Shown: positions 31,507 through 37,870 of the stretch, piece by piece | Position numbering within the stretch: position 1 is the stretch's first letter | Layout: each line of letters begins with the position of its first letter | Assembly (NCBI GenBank): GCA_965261945.1 | Contig: CBDHEF010000002.1 | Span: forward strand, 2,790,001-2,854,000 | DNA length: 64,000 nt | Source: VXOI01 sp965261945 | Lineage (GTDB): Bacteria > Chloroflexota > Dehalococcoidia > Lucifugimonadales > UBA3495 | Direction: 5' to 3' | Made by a program: the position numbers and the translations under genes | Notes under the pieces: model-generated | Databases searched by the model: none | What the model was told of the DNA's origin: nothing | Seen by the model: only the letters and a program-made list of their open reading frames with translations

Positions 31507-31971
31507 TTACAAGACGGTTCCCAGCAGATCGAGGGCGGCCTGGGCGGCTCCGTGCTTGGTGGCGTCGCGGTCGCCGTCTATATGGACCTCGATGGCGGTG
31601 TCCTCGCTATCCTTGACCGAGAGGCCGACCCAGAAGGCGCCGATGGGCAGGCCGGAGCGTCCGGCGGCGGGGCCGGTGACGCCGGTGGTGGAAATGGCGT
31701 AGTCGGTGCCGGTCAGTTCGCGCACACCGCGGGCCATGCCGACGGCCATCTCGCGGCTCACAGTCCCGTGGGCGGGAGCCACCTCGTCCGACACGCCCAG
31801 CACCGACTCCTTCAGCCCGCCGGTGTAGGCAATGACGCCGCCGGGGAAGTAGCGCGAGCTGCCGGGCACCGTACCCAGCATATATCCCACCAGTCCGCAG
31901 GTGCAGGCCTCGGCCACGGATACCGTCTTGCCCGCTTCGGTCAGCTTGGCCGCGATTTCTTCAACTTGCAT
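31507..31971 (-). CDS. pncC: Nicotinamide-nucleotide amidase (CinA C-terminal domain)
   Basis: A 154-residue protein consisting only of the CinA C-terminal domain, which deamidates nicotinamide mononucleotide in NAD recycling. SVAEACTCGLVGYMLGTVPG, YFPGGVIAYTGGLKESVLGV, HGTVSREMAVGMARGVREL and DYAISTTGVTGPA are diagnostic. The usual ESCTGG reads EACTCG here; the Ser that serves as nucleophile in characterised enzymes is replaced by Ala, with the Thr kept, so activity needs testing. Stand-alone PncC proteins are common. Genes downstream are on the same strand only beyond a repeat. Confidence 0.9.
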   Translation of the reverse strand: MQVEEIAAKLTEAGKTVSVAEACTCGLVGYMLGTVPGSSRYFPGGVIAYTGGLKESVLGVSDEVAPAHGTVSREMAVGMARGVRELTGTDYAISTTGVTGPAAGRSGLPIGAFWVGLSVKDSEDTAIEVHIDGDRDATKHGAAQAALDLLGTVL

Positions 31972-32014
31972 TTTATGTTCCTGGACTTGGTAATTGGTTG
32001 GAAACAGATCGTGG

Positions 32015-32320
32015 TTACAGCCGGTCTTCCCTCATTTGTTCCAGCGCGGCGGCAGCCCGTACCAAAGCGTTGGCCGCAGGGTCAATGCTGGCCACCACAA
32101 TGGTGTTTGATGCACTGATAGTTCTGAGTGAGTCACTCGCTGCTTCTACGCTGTTGGATACGGTTTTAAGAGCGTCGACGGCTGCGCCCAATCTTTCAAC
32201 TGCCGCGTTAACGCCGTCAGATACGCCCTGAGTAGCAGAACTCATCGTTCGCAAAGACGCCTCGGCATCATTGAGCGCCTGGATGGCGCGGGCTTCAGGG
32301 CTGGTGGATACGGTAGTCAC
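32015..32320 (-). CDS. Small helical (coiled-coil) protein of unknown function
   Basis: A 101-residue protein; GTG at 32320 follows AAAGGGG with 6-nt spacing and is preferred to an upstream ATG. The sequence is Ala/Ser-rich with heptad spacing (IQALNDAEASLRTMSSATQG, then VNAAVERLGAAVDALKTVSN), ending EQMREDRL. No membrane segment. It resembles a phasin-like or methyl-accepting-type helical rod in composition, but no family is recognised. It starts 43 nt upstream of pncC's stop side, so it is not clearly linked to it. Confidence 0.55.
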   Translation of the reverse strand: MTTVSTSPEARAIQALNDAEASLRTMSSATQGVSDGVNAAVERLGAAVDALKTVSNSVEAASDSLRTISASNTIVVASIDPAANALVRAAAALEQMREDRL

Positions 32321-32447
32321 AGGCAACCCCTTTGATGCTGGTTCATTTGGCGCTGCTAAAAGTTTAGCAAAGCACAACGGATTCTACAATCGGTAGAAAG
32401 GCCCGTTCTCAAACCATTCTGAACATGGGAGACCCATCGCCCACTGA

Positions 32448-32771
32448 CTAAACGTCCAGCATCTTTTCCGGCGTCATCAGCTCCATGATTTCGATGCGGT
32501 TGCCCTCGGTCAGCTCGCGGACCTGGGCGCCGACTGTCAGCGCGTCCTGGGGCAGCTGGTTGCCGGCGCGCATGGGCGACATCAGGGCCTCGTCGGTCCA
32601 CTCCAGCACCACGGTGTCGGGGTCGGTGGGGGTGGTATAGCCGTTGAAATACACCCGGAACTCGCTGCGTTGGCCTGCCTCGTGGTAGATCGTCGCCTGC
32701 TTCTGGACCAGGCTGGCCACGCGCCGGGCCTCTCCGGGCTTGCATTTCCAGATACGCCTCAGTAGGTACAT
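32448..32771 (-). CDS. Small protein, tandem paralogue 2
   Basis: A 107-residue protein starting MYLLRRIWKCKPGEARRVAS; GGAGA lies upstream with good spacing. It is about 65% identical by eye to the neighbouring product at 32856-33179, and the two have the same length. The plan (strand, helix ARRVASLVQKQA, strand FRVYFNGYT, strand DTVVLEWTDEALM, helix, closing strand) looks like a dimeric alpha/beta-barrel of the kind seen in antibiotic-biosynthesis monooxygenases and NIPSNAP proteins. That is a structural guess. Co-oriented tandem genes, probably one transcript. Confidence 0.75.
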   Translation of the reverse strand: MYLLRRIWKCKPGEARRVASLVQKQATIYHEAGQRSEFRVYFNGYTTPTDPDTVVLEWTDEALMSPMRAGNQLPQDALTVGAQVRELTEGNRIEIMELMTPEKMLDV

Positions 32772-32855
32772 CGTTTGTTCTCCGTTATTGAATTTCAATT
32801 GGAGGTTCCACCAGCTTGGGCGGTCGTTGCCGGCCGTTATTGACCCTGACGCCGA

Positions 32856-33179
32856 CTACATATCGAGCATCTTGCCGGGGGTCATCAGCTCCATGATTTC
32901 GAGCCGGTTGCCTTCCGTCAGCGCGGCGACCTGGCCGCCGAAATCCCTGACCGCCTGCGGCAACTGGAGGTCGGCGCGAAAGGTCGAGCGGAGGGACTCG
33001 TCGGTCCACTCCAGCACCACAACGTCCTGCTCCGCCGGAGTGGTGGCGCCGTTGAAATAGACCCTGCATTCACTCCGCTGACCCGCCTCCTCAAAGGCCT
33101 GGGCCTGCCGTTGCACCAAGCTGGCCACACGACGGGCCTCACCGGGCTTGCACTTGAAAATTCGCCGCAGTAAGTACAT
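32856..33179 (-). CDS. Small protein, tandem paralogue 1
   Basis: A 107-residue protein starting MYLLRRIFKCKPGEARRVAS with GAGGGA upstream; an in-frame ATG further upstream lacks a ribosome site. It shares KCKPGEARRVASLVQ, VVLEWTDE and EGNRxEIMELMTPxKMLD with the next gene, showing recent duplication. The 84-nt gap between them holds no repeat element. The probable fold is a dimeric alpha/beta barrel; no catalytic residue pattern is recognised. Conserved Glu and Lys at the C-terminus may close the barrel. Confidence 0.75.
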   Translation of the reverse strand: MYLLRRIFKCKPGEARRVASLVQRQAQAFEEAGQRSECRVYFNGATTPAEQDVVVLEWTDESLRSTFRADLQLPQAVRDFGGQVAALTEGNRLEIMELMTPGKMLDM

Positions 33180-33274
33180 TGCATATCCCTCAGACGCAGA
33201 ATACCGCCGACAGCGCGTCGACGGCATTCATCATACCTTATTTTAGAGGCTTTGGAGTTCCTCCCGTCCTGGCT

Positions 33275-34060
33275 CTATCTCTTGCGCAGCAGGACCAGGA
33301 ACTCGCGGTTGCCCGCGTCGCCAGTGATGGGCGACGGGATGGTGTCCAGCAGGTCGACGTCGTCGCGGGCTGTCAGCCACTCCTGCACCCGCGCCAGTAT
33401 GTCGCTGCGGAGGGCGTCGCTGCGGATGACGCCGCCCTTGCCGACCTCGCCGCGCCGGGCCTCGAACTGCGGCTTGACCAGGGCGACGGCGTATCCGCTC
33501 TTCTGGCTCTTGCCGTCCGGCCCGCAAGGCGCCCGCAGGTGGATCAGCGGCTCCGGCAGGGCTAGGGTCAGCGAGATGAAGGACACGTCAATGACCAGCA
33601 GGTCCACCGGCTCCGGCAACTCGAAGGGATGGCGGGCGTTGAGCTTCTCGATGCAGACCACCCGCGGGTCGCGGCGCATAGTATACGCCAACTGTCCATG
33701 CCCCACGTCCACGGCGTAGACACGGGACGCGCCGCGCTGTAGCAGGCAGTCGGTGAACCCGCCGGTGGAGGCTCCCACGTCCAGCGCGACGAGGCTGGTG
33801 ACGTCGATGCCGAACTCGTCCAGCGCATGGGCCAGCTTCACGCCGCCGCGGCTGACGTAGGGCAGGCGGCCGCGCACTTCCACCTCGACGTCGTTGGCCA
33901 GAAGCGCGCCGGACTTGGCTACGCGGCCCGCCGGGGTGAACACCATGCCCTCCATGATGAGGGCCTGGGCCCGCTCCCGCGACTCGGCCAGCCCGCGCTC
34001 CACCAGCAACAGGTCGGCGCGGATTTTTGAGCTTGTCTTTGCCGTGGTTTTCACCCCCAC
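33275..34060 (-). CDS. tlyA: TlyA family rRNA 2'-O-methyltransferase
   Basis: A 261-residue protein. An N-terminal S4 RNA-binding domain (about residues 10-70: KIRADLLLVERGLAESRERA, then VSRGGVKLAHAL) is followed by an FtsJ-type methyltransferase: SAM motif I ALDVGASTGGFTDCLLQ and VDLLVIDVSFISLT. TlyA enzymes methylate 16S and 23S rRNA cytidines and affect sensitivity to capreomycin-type drugs. GTG at 34060 and GTG at 34054 are both possible; both lie at the edge of a family B repeat whose GGGTGGGG may act as the ribosome site. The last gene of a minus-strand run that includes an enoyl-CoA hydratase. Confidence 0.93.
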   Translation of the reverse strand: MGVKTTAKTSSKIRADLLLVERGLAESRERAQALIMEGMVFTPAGRVAKSGALLANDVEVEVRGRLPYVSRGGVKLAHALDEFGIDVTSLVALDVGASTGGFTDCLLQRGASRVYAVDVGHGQLAYTMRRDPRVVCIEKLNARHPFELPEPVDLLVIDVSFISLTLALPEPLIHLRAPCGPDGKSQKSGYAVALVKPQFEARRGEVGKGGVIRSDALRSDILARVQEWLTARDDVDLLDTIPSPITGDAGNREFLVLLRKR

Positions 34061-34090
34061 CCTAACCCTGCCCCCTCAAGGGGGAGGGGA
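34052..34090. repeat. Dispersed repeat, family B, overlapping a start codon
   Basis: cacccccaccctaaccctgc followed by cccctcaagggggaggggа-type arms. On the minus strand its GGGTTAGGGTGGGGGTG ends in the GTG start codon of tlyA, so the repeat supplies the initiation region. Confidence 0.85.
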
Positions 34091-34107
34091 TAGTTGTTTC
34101 CGGTCTG

Positions 34108-34896
34108 CTACCTGCCCACGAAGTTGGGGCGGCGCTTTTCCAGGAAAGAGCGGTAGCCTTCCTGATAGTCCTCGGTGTCGAACTGGGTCAGGGGGAGGGC
34201 GGCTTCCTCGGCGGTGAGGTCGGCCAGGACCGGTTTGGCCTGCACCTGGCGCAGGGTGAGCTTGTTGACGGCGTGGGACAGCGGGGCCAGGGCGGCGATT
34301 TCCCCGGCCAGCTTGTAGACGCAATCGCGCAGTTCTTCGGGCGGCGCCACCTGGTTGACGAGCCCGATACGCAGCGCCTCTTTAGCGTCCAGCAGCCGCC
34401 CGGACAGCAGGATGTAGAGGGCGTTGCCCTTGCCCACCAGGTCAACCAGGCCCCGCATCTCGCGGTGGCCGATGGTGATGCCTAGGCGGGCCACCGGGAT
34501 GCCCAGACGGCTGCCCTCGGCGGCGATGCGCAGGTCGGTGGCCACGGCCATCTCGCAGCCACCGCCGGCGGCGAAGCCCTGGATCATGGAGATGGTGGGC
34601 GTCGCCATTTCAGTGAGGGCTTCCAGCAATCCGTTCACTGCGTCGTTGTATCCCCTGCCCTTCACCGAGTCGGAGCGGCGCTTGTGGAAGTCCGCGATGT
34701 CGGCCCCGGCGGAGAAGGCCTCGCCGCCCGCGCCGGTTATGACCACGCAACGGACCTCGCCGTCGGCGTCGAGGCGGCGCATGAGGGCGGCCATCTCGTG
34801 CCACATATCGAAGCTGATGGCGTTGCGCTGCGCCGGGCGGTTGATGGTGACGGTGGCCAGCGGCGGCTGGCGGTCGAGGATGATGTAGTCGCTCAA
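34108..34896 (-). CDS. Enoyl-CoA hydratase/isomerase family protein
   Basis: A 262-residue crotonase-fold protein. TTG at 34896 is preferred because AAAGGGA lies 8 nt upstream; an earlier TTG at 34923 lacks one. VTINRPAQRNAISFDMW, AFSAGADIADFHK (CoA-binding oxyanion loop) and IQGFAAGGGCEMAVATDLRI are conserved, and the first catalytic Glu (GGGCE) is present. The second (PExxxG) reads PVARLG, so the acid/base pair of classical hydratases is incomplete; family members with other reactions (isomerase, decarboxylase, lyase) often vary here. It runs towards tlyA on the same strand. Confidence 0.93.
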   Translation of the reverse strand: MSDYIILDRQPPLATVTINRPAQRNAISFDMWHEMAALMRRLDADGEVRCVVITGAGGEAFSAGADIADFHKRRSDSVKGRGYNDAVNGLLEALTEMATPTISMIQGFAAGGGCEMAVATDLRIAAEGSRLGIPVARLGITIGHREMRGLVDLVGKGNALYILLSGRLLDAKEALRIGLVNQVAPPEELRDCVYKLAGEIAALAPLSHAVNKLTLRQVQAKPVLADLTAEEAALPLTQFDTEDYQEGYRSFLEKRRPNFVGR

Positions 34897-34941
34897 GGTT
34901 GGTATCCCTTTCAGTTGGGTCAAAGTTATTCGAGTCTCTGA

Positions 34942-35520
34942 TCAGCCGGCGGCCTGCTTCTCCGGCGCCACGCCGTACTTGGCCAGGACTGCGTCCACGA
35001 AGGGCTTCAGGACGGCTTCGGCGCGGTCGATCCGGATGGCGACGGGCGACGGCAGCGCATTGTCGCCCGCGTCGAATAGGATATGGATGTCCTTCGCCAT
35101 TTCCCTGCTTACCTTGCTTGAATCCCCGTTTTCGATAAGCAGGGTCTGGCAGTCAGGATCGTAAGTCGCCTCCGAATATGGCGCGAGTTCCCATTCCACG
35201 CGCTGGATTTGAGTGATCACGGTCTCTCTGTACCCTTTCTTGTGCCGTTGCTGTGGCGCGTTCAGGTTCGGCGTGATTCCGTGCTTTACCAAGATACCGT
35301 CCACAAAGGGTTTCAGCACTATTTCGGCACCGTCGATGCGGACGGCTACGGCCTCGCTTTCGTCTTCCTTGTCGTAATAGACTAATATCTGCCGCGCCAT
35401 CTCTTCGGCAGACTCGCGTATCTGCCCGTTTTCGAAGTACAAGATTTGCGATTCGGGAACGTACACCACTGTCGCCATTGGCGCCGGTTCCCTTTGCTCA
35501 CTCTTCATTTGGTGGCCCAT
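34942..35520 (-). CDS. Duplicated DUF2283-like protein, antitoxin candidate of module 1
   Basis: A 192-residue protein made of two copies of one domain: residues about 15-85 (MATVVYVPESQILYFENG ... VLKPFVDGILVKHG) and about 110-185 (ATYDPDCQTLLIENG ... VLKPFVDAVLAKYG). The pattern YxPxxQxLxIENG, then a strand with Asp (YYDKEDE) and VAIRID-AE-VLKPFVD is shared with the single-domain protein at 56054-56371. It resembles DUF2283, a family often encoded with RelE/BrnT-like toxins. ATG at 35520 lies behind GGAGG and overlaps the end of the toxin-like gene by 16 nt, so translation is coupled. Confidence 0.75.
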   Translation of the reverse strand: MGHQMKSEQREPAPMATVVYVPESQILYFENGQIRESAEEMARQILVYYDKEDESEAVAVRIDGAEIVLKPFVDGILVKHGITPNLNAPQQRHKKGYRETVITQIQRVEWELAPYSEATYDPDCQTLLIENGDSSKVSREMAKDIHILFDAGDNALPSPVAIRIDRAEAVLKPFVDAVLAKYGVAPEKQAAG

Positions 35521-35844
35521 GGGCCGCCTCCATAACGTCTGCCAAGCCTCTTGTCTCGATATGCGGTGAGGAAGCCTCCGGTTTCGGGTGTTCCTTCAAA
35601 CACCACCTTTATCCACTGGCGCGATTCAGGCACGCGCCCGACTAGGATGGTTCTCAAGGTTCCGTCTCGATACTCTGGGTACCGTTCATAGGGATTGGCA
35701 ATAATTAGCATAACCCATTCCGATAACCCATTCCGGTAGAACGTCACCATGCCGTTCCTCCAACGTCTCGCCGTGGCCGGGGACTTTCGGCAGTTCATCG
35801 AAGGCCCGGCGTAGCCTGGCGATTTCGTCGGCGTCGCTAGGCAT
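35505..35844 (-). pseudogene. Toxin-like gene of module 1, split by a 13-bp tandem duplication
   Basis: Frame A runs from ATG at 35844 (MPSDADEIARLRRAFDELP, later HGDVLPEW); frame B carries the rest (ANPYERYPEYRDGT, VPESRQWIKVVFEG, GGFLTAYRDKRL) to 35505. The break is an exact 13-bp duplication, cggaatgggttat on the coding strand (35710-35722 and 35723-35735). Deleting one copy joins GDVLPEWV to MLIIANPYER in one frame, giving a 108-residue protein that aligns throughout with the restored module 2 gene. The pattern HxxxLPEW and FLTAY resembles DUF4258/RelE-type nucleases. A shortened product could start at ATG 35750 (GGAGG 6 nt upstream). The start overlaps the flavin-subunit gene by 8 nt. 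Confidence 0.8.
35710..35735 (-). repeat. Perfect 13-bp tandem duplication in the module 1 toxin-like gene
   Basis: ataacccattccg twice on the + strand (35710-35722, 35723-35735), no mismatch. It shifts the reading frame by one. Confidence 0.95.
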
Positions 35845-36823
35845 TTCCCAGAAGGTGGGTGAGGACGCGCTTGAGGGTGTTGCGGGCCATCGGTATCTTG
35901 TAGCCGTTCTGGGGCAGCGGCGTGGCGTTGGGCAGGGCGAGGGCCGCGGCTACGGCGGGGTCAACAGCGTCGGCGGGCCGTCCAGTCAGGTAGTCTTCCA
36001 CCTCGGCGGCGCGGTAAGGCACCGGGGCGACGCCGCCGAGGGCGACGCGGGCCTTGCTGATGACCGCGCCCGGGCCGTCCCCATCAAGGGACAGGCCCAC
36101 GGCAACGCTGACGAGAGCGAAGTCGCCGGACTCCCGCTCCCGGACTTTCAGGTAGACGCTGCGCTCCGGGGCGTCGGCGGGCAGGACTATGCGGATTATT
36201 AGCTCGCCCGGCTCCAGCACGTTCTCGCGGAGCAGGTCGCGGCCCGGCCCGGCGAAGAACTGGTCCATCGTCAGCACCCGCCCTCCTTTCGGCCCGGCGG
36301 TCTCCACGCGGGCATCCAGAGCGCTTAAGGCCACTGCGGTGTCGGAAGGATGCACGATGTAGCAGCGGTCGCCGCCGGTGACGCACAGCAGCCGGGTATA
36401 GCCGGCCAGGGCATAGCACCGGTCGCCGCCCTTCTTCAGGCAGGGAATGAGCGGGCTGCGGTAGTACCAGCAGCGGGGCCGCTGAGTCAGGTTACCGCCG
36501 ATGGTGCCTTCGTTGCGAATCTGCGGCGTGGCCAGTCCGCCCGCCGCCTCGGCCAGCGCGGCGTAGCGGCGGCGCACAACGGGATGAGCGGCAACGTCGG
36601 CGATGGTGGCCGCCGCGCCGATGGTCAGCCCGCCGTCCGTCTCGGCAATCGCGGCCATGCCCGGGATGGCGGCCAGCCCAACCAGCCGCTCCGCCGACAC
36701 CACGCCGTCTTTCACTTGGGGCAGCAGGTCAGTACCGCCGCCCATCGCCACCGCGCCGGGCTCGGCCAGCAGCGCAACGGCTTCATCCACCGATTGGGCT
36801 TCGACGTACTGGAATGGGGGCAT
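35837..36823 (-). CDS. Molybdenum hydroxylase FAD-binding subunit with an extra Cys cluster
   Basis: A 328-residue protein of the CO/xanthine dehydrogenase medium subunit family. GAVAMGGGTDLLPQVKDGV and NEGTIGGNLTQ are the FAD pyrophosphate-binding motifs. Unlike CoxM, an inserted loop reads PRCWYYRSPLIPCLKKGGDR with further Cys shortly after (CYALAG, LLCVTGGDRCYIVHPSD); 4-hydroxybenzoyl-CoA reductase beta carries a comparable loop that binds a 4Fe-4S cluster, so one is plausible here. Its partners are the large subunit at 39514 and the 2Fe-2S subunit at 44225, but 2.7 kb of unrelated genes intervene. It ends 8 nt inside the toxin-like gene. Confidence 0.92.
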   Translation of the reverse strand: MPPFQYVEAQSVDEAVALLAEPGAVAMGGGTDLLPQVKDGVVSAERLVGLAAIPGMAAIAETDGGLTIGAAATIADVAAHPVVRRRYAALAEAAGGLATPQIRNEGTIGGNLTQRPRCWYYRSPLIPCLKKGGDRCYALAGYTRLLCVTGGDRCYIVHPSDTAVALSALDARVETAGPKGGRVLTMDQFFAGPGRDLLRENVLEPGELIIRIVLPADAPERSVYLKVRERESGDFALVSVAVGLSLDGDGPGAVISKARVALGGVAPVPYRAAEVEDYLTGRPADAVDPAVAAALALPNATPLPQNGYKIPMARNTLKRVLTHLLGNA

Positions 36824-36917
36824 CAGTTATACATTCTCACAAGCAAAGATATACCGGCCCGCGTCGCCCCGGCGCAGAAGGGACTCATGTCTGGCGTCCC
36901 CTATCCACCCTGCCGGG

Positions 36918-37325
36918 TCAAGTTCTGATGATATTCAACGTACCGGGCAGAGCGGCTATCACCGGAGCCAGATGCTTTGACGCATTCCGCAAGTCAACCG
37001 CAACGGCCTCCATAGCATCGTCAGGGTAATCTTCGTCGGGCCGCCAGTACCCCACGAAGTCTCCGTTTTCCTCGGCTACGGTTGCGGTCTCAACCTCGCT
37101 GCCGAAGGTGAGGGTGTCCGTTTCCGTGCAGTAACTGAGCTTGCCCAGAGGCAGGTATGCTTCAATCCCATGGACCTCCAAGCCTACAACCTGACAGCTT
37201 TGCTCGCTGGGCATATCTATCACGAGATTGACGTCCGTTATCAGAGAGGTAGACATCCCTGACCGCTGGTCAGAACGTATCCAGAAGATGCCGAACTCTT
37301 GGTCATAGCTAACTTTGAGTTTCAT
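36918..37325 (-). CDS. DUF2283-like protein, antitoxin candidate of module 3
   Basis: A 135-residue protein. The opening KVSYDQEFGIFWIRSDQRSG, then VNLVIDMPSE and VVGLEVHGIEAYLPLG have the strand pattern of DUF2283; the second half (TDTLTFGSEVETATVAEENG) is acidic. It is much less similar to the DUF2283-like proteins of modules 1 and 2 than those are to each other. ATG at 37325 overlaps the upstream toxin-like gene by 17 nt, almost the same overlap as in the other two modules. GC is lower than the flanking molybdenum genes. Confidence 0.6.
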   Translation of the reverse strand: MKLKVSYDQEFGIFWIRSDQRSGMSTSLITDVNLVIDMPSEQSCQVVGLEVHGIEAYLPLGKLSYCTETDTLTFGSEVETATVAEENGDFVGYWRPDEDYPDDAMEAVAVDLRNASKHLAPVIAALPGTLNIIRT

Positions 37326-37683
37326 TTCGGCTCTCCAAATCTGCGTAATTTCGATTGAAGTAGTCCATGTCCCCTTTTAGGTATTTGCTGGTTGCCAGGT
37401 GGTCTAAAGTGGCTGTCGGAAGCCTTTGGTCATCCATTGAGACAGCCACCCGCATCAAGCGTCTCTTGCCCTGACACTCTATCCAGCCCAAGTATGCAAT
37501 GCTTCGTTCCCCATCCTTGCCGGTTTTTATGCCTCGGATAACCCAATGTTCCAACACGGCAGTTATGCGTTCTTCGGTGAGTTCCGGGCGCTCGGTCGCC
37601 CGCTGCCGCAAATGGGCGGTAACTTCCCTCGTCTTGTCCCCCGCCGTCAGGTTTTGGGGTAATCTCTGCACGGCTTTCGACAA
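37309..37683 (-). CDS. Toxin-like protein of module 3 (intact)
   Basis: A 124-residue protein with a TTG start. ATERPELTEERITAVLEHWV, followed by RSIAYLGWIECQGKRRLMRVAV and MDDQRLPTATLDHL, follows the same helix, strand, strand, strand order as the toxin-like proteins of modules 1 and 2 (HxxxLPEW, RRTVLTGR, QWIMVVF, FLTAY), so a DUF4258/BrnT-like fold is possible. Unlike them it is not interrupted. Its start lies beside a degraded copy of the flavin-subunit gene, which suggests that the module arrived in or beside a rearrangement. Confidence 0.55.
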   Translation of the reverse strand: MSKAVQRLPQNLTAGDKTREVTAHLRQRATERPELTEERITAVLEHWVIRGIKTGKDGERSIAYLGWIECQGKRRLMRVAVSMDDQRLPTATLDHLATSKYLKGDMDYFNRNYADLESRNETQS

Positions 37684-37699
37684 CCCGGAGGCTCGGCCG

Positions 37700-37843
37700 G
37701 CGCCACCAACCGCCCCACTACGACGCCGTCCTTCACCTGGGGCAGCAGGTCGGTGCCGCCGCCCATCGCCACCGCGCCGGGCTGGGAGAGGAGGGCGGAG
37801 GCTTCGTCGAGGGATTGGGCTTCGACGTATTGGAAGGGGGCAT
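37700..37843 (-). pseudogene. 5' fragment of a molybdenum hydroxylase FAD-subunit gene
   Basis: Encodes PFQYVEAQSLDEASALLSQP followed by GAVAMGGGTDLLPQVKDGVV, closely matching the first 45 residues of the intact gene ending at 35837. One base is missing in codon 3 (cccccttcc here, cccccattcc in the intact gene) and several codons are missing near RLV, after which the match stops at the module 3 toxin-like gene. DNA identity is roughly 85%, so the copy is not very recent. Confidence 0.85.
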
Positions 37844-37870
37844 CAAGTATTCGACTCCTGTCTTTCCAAA

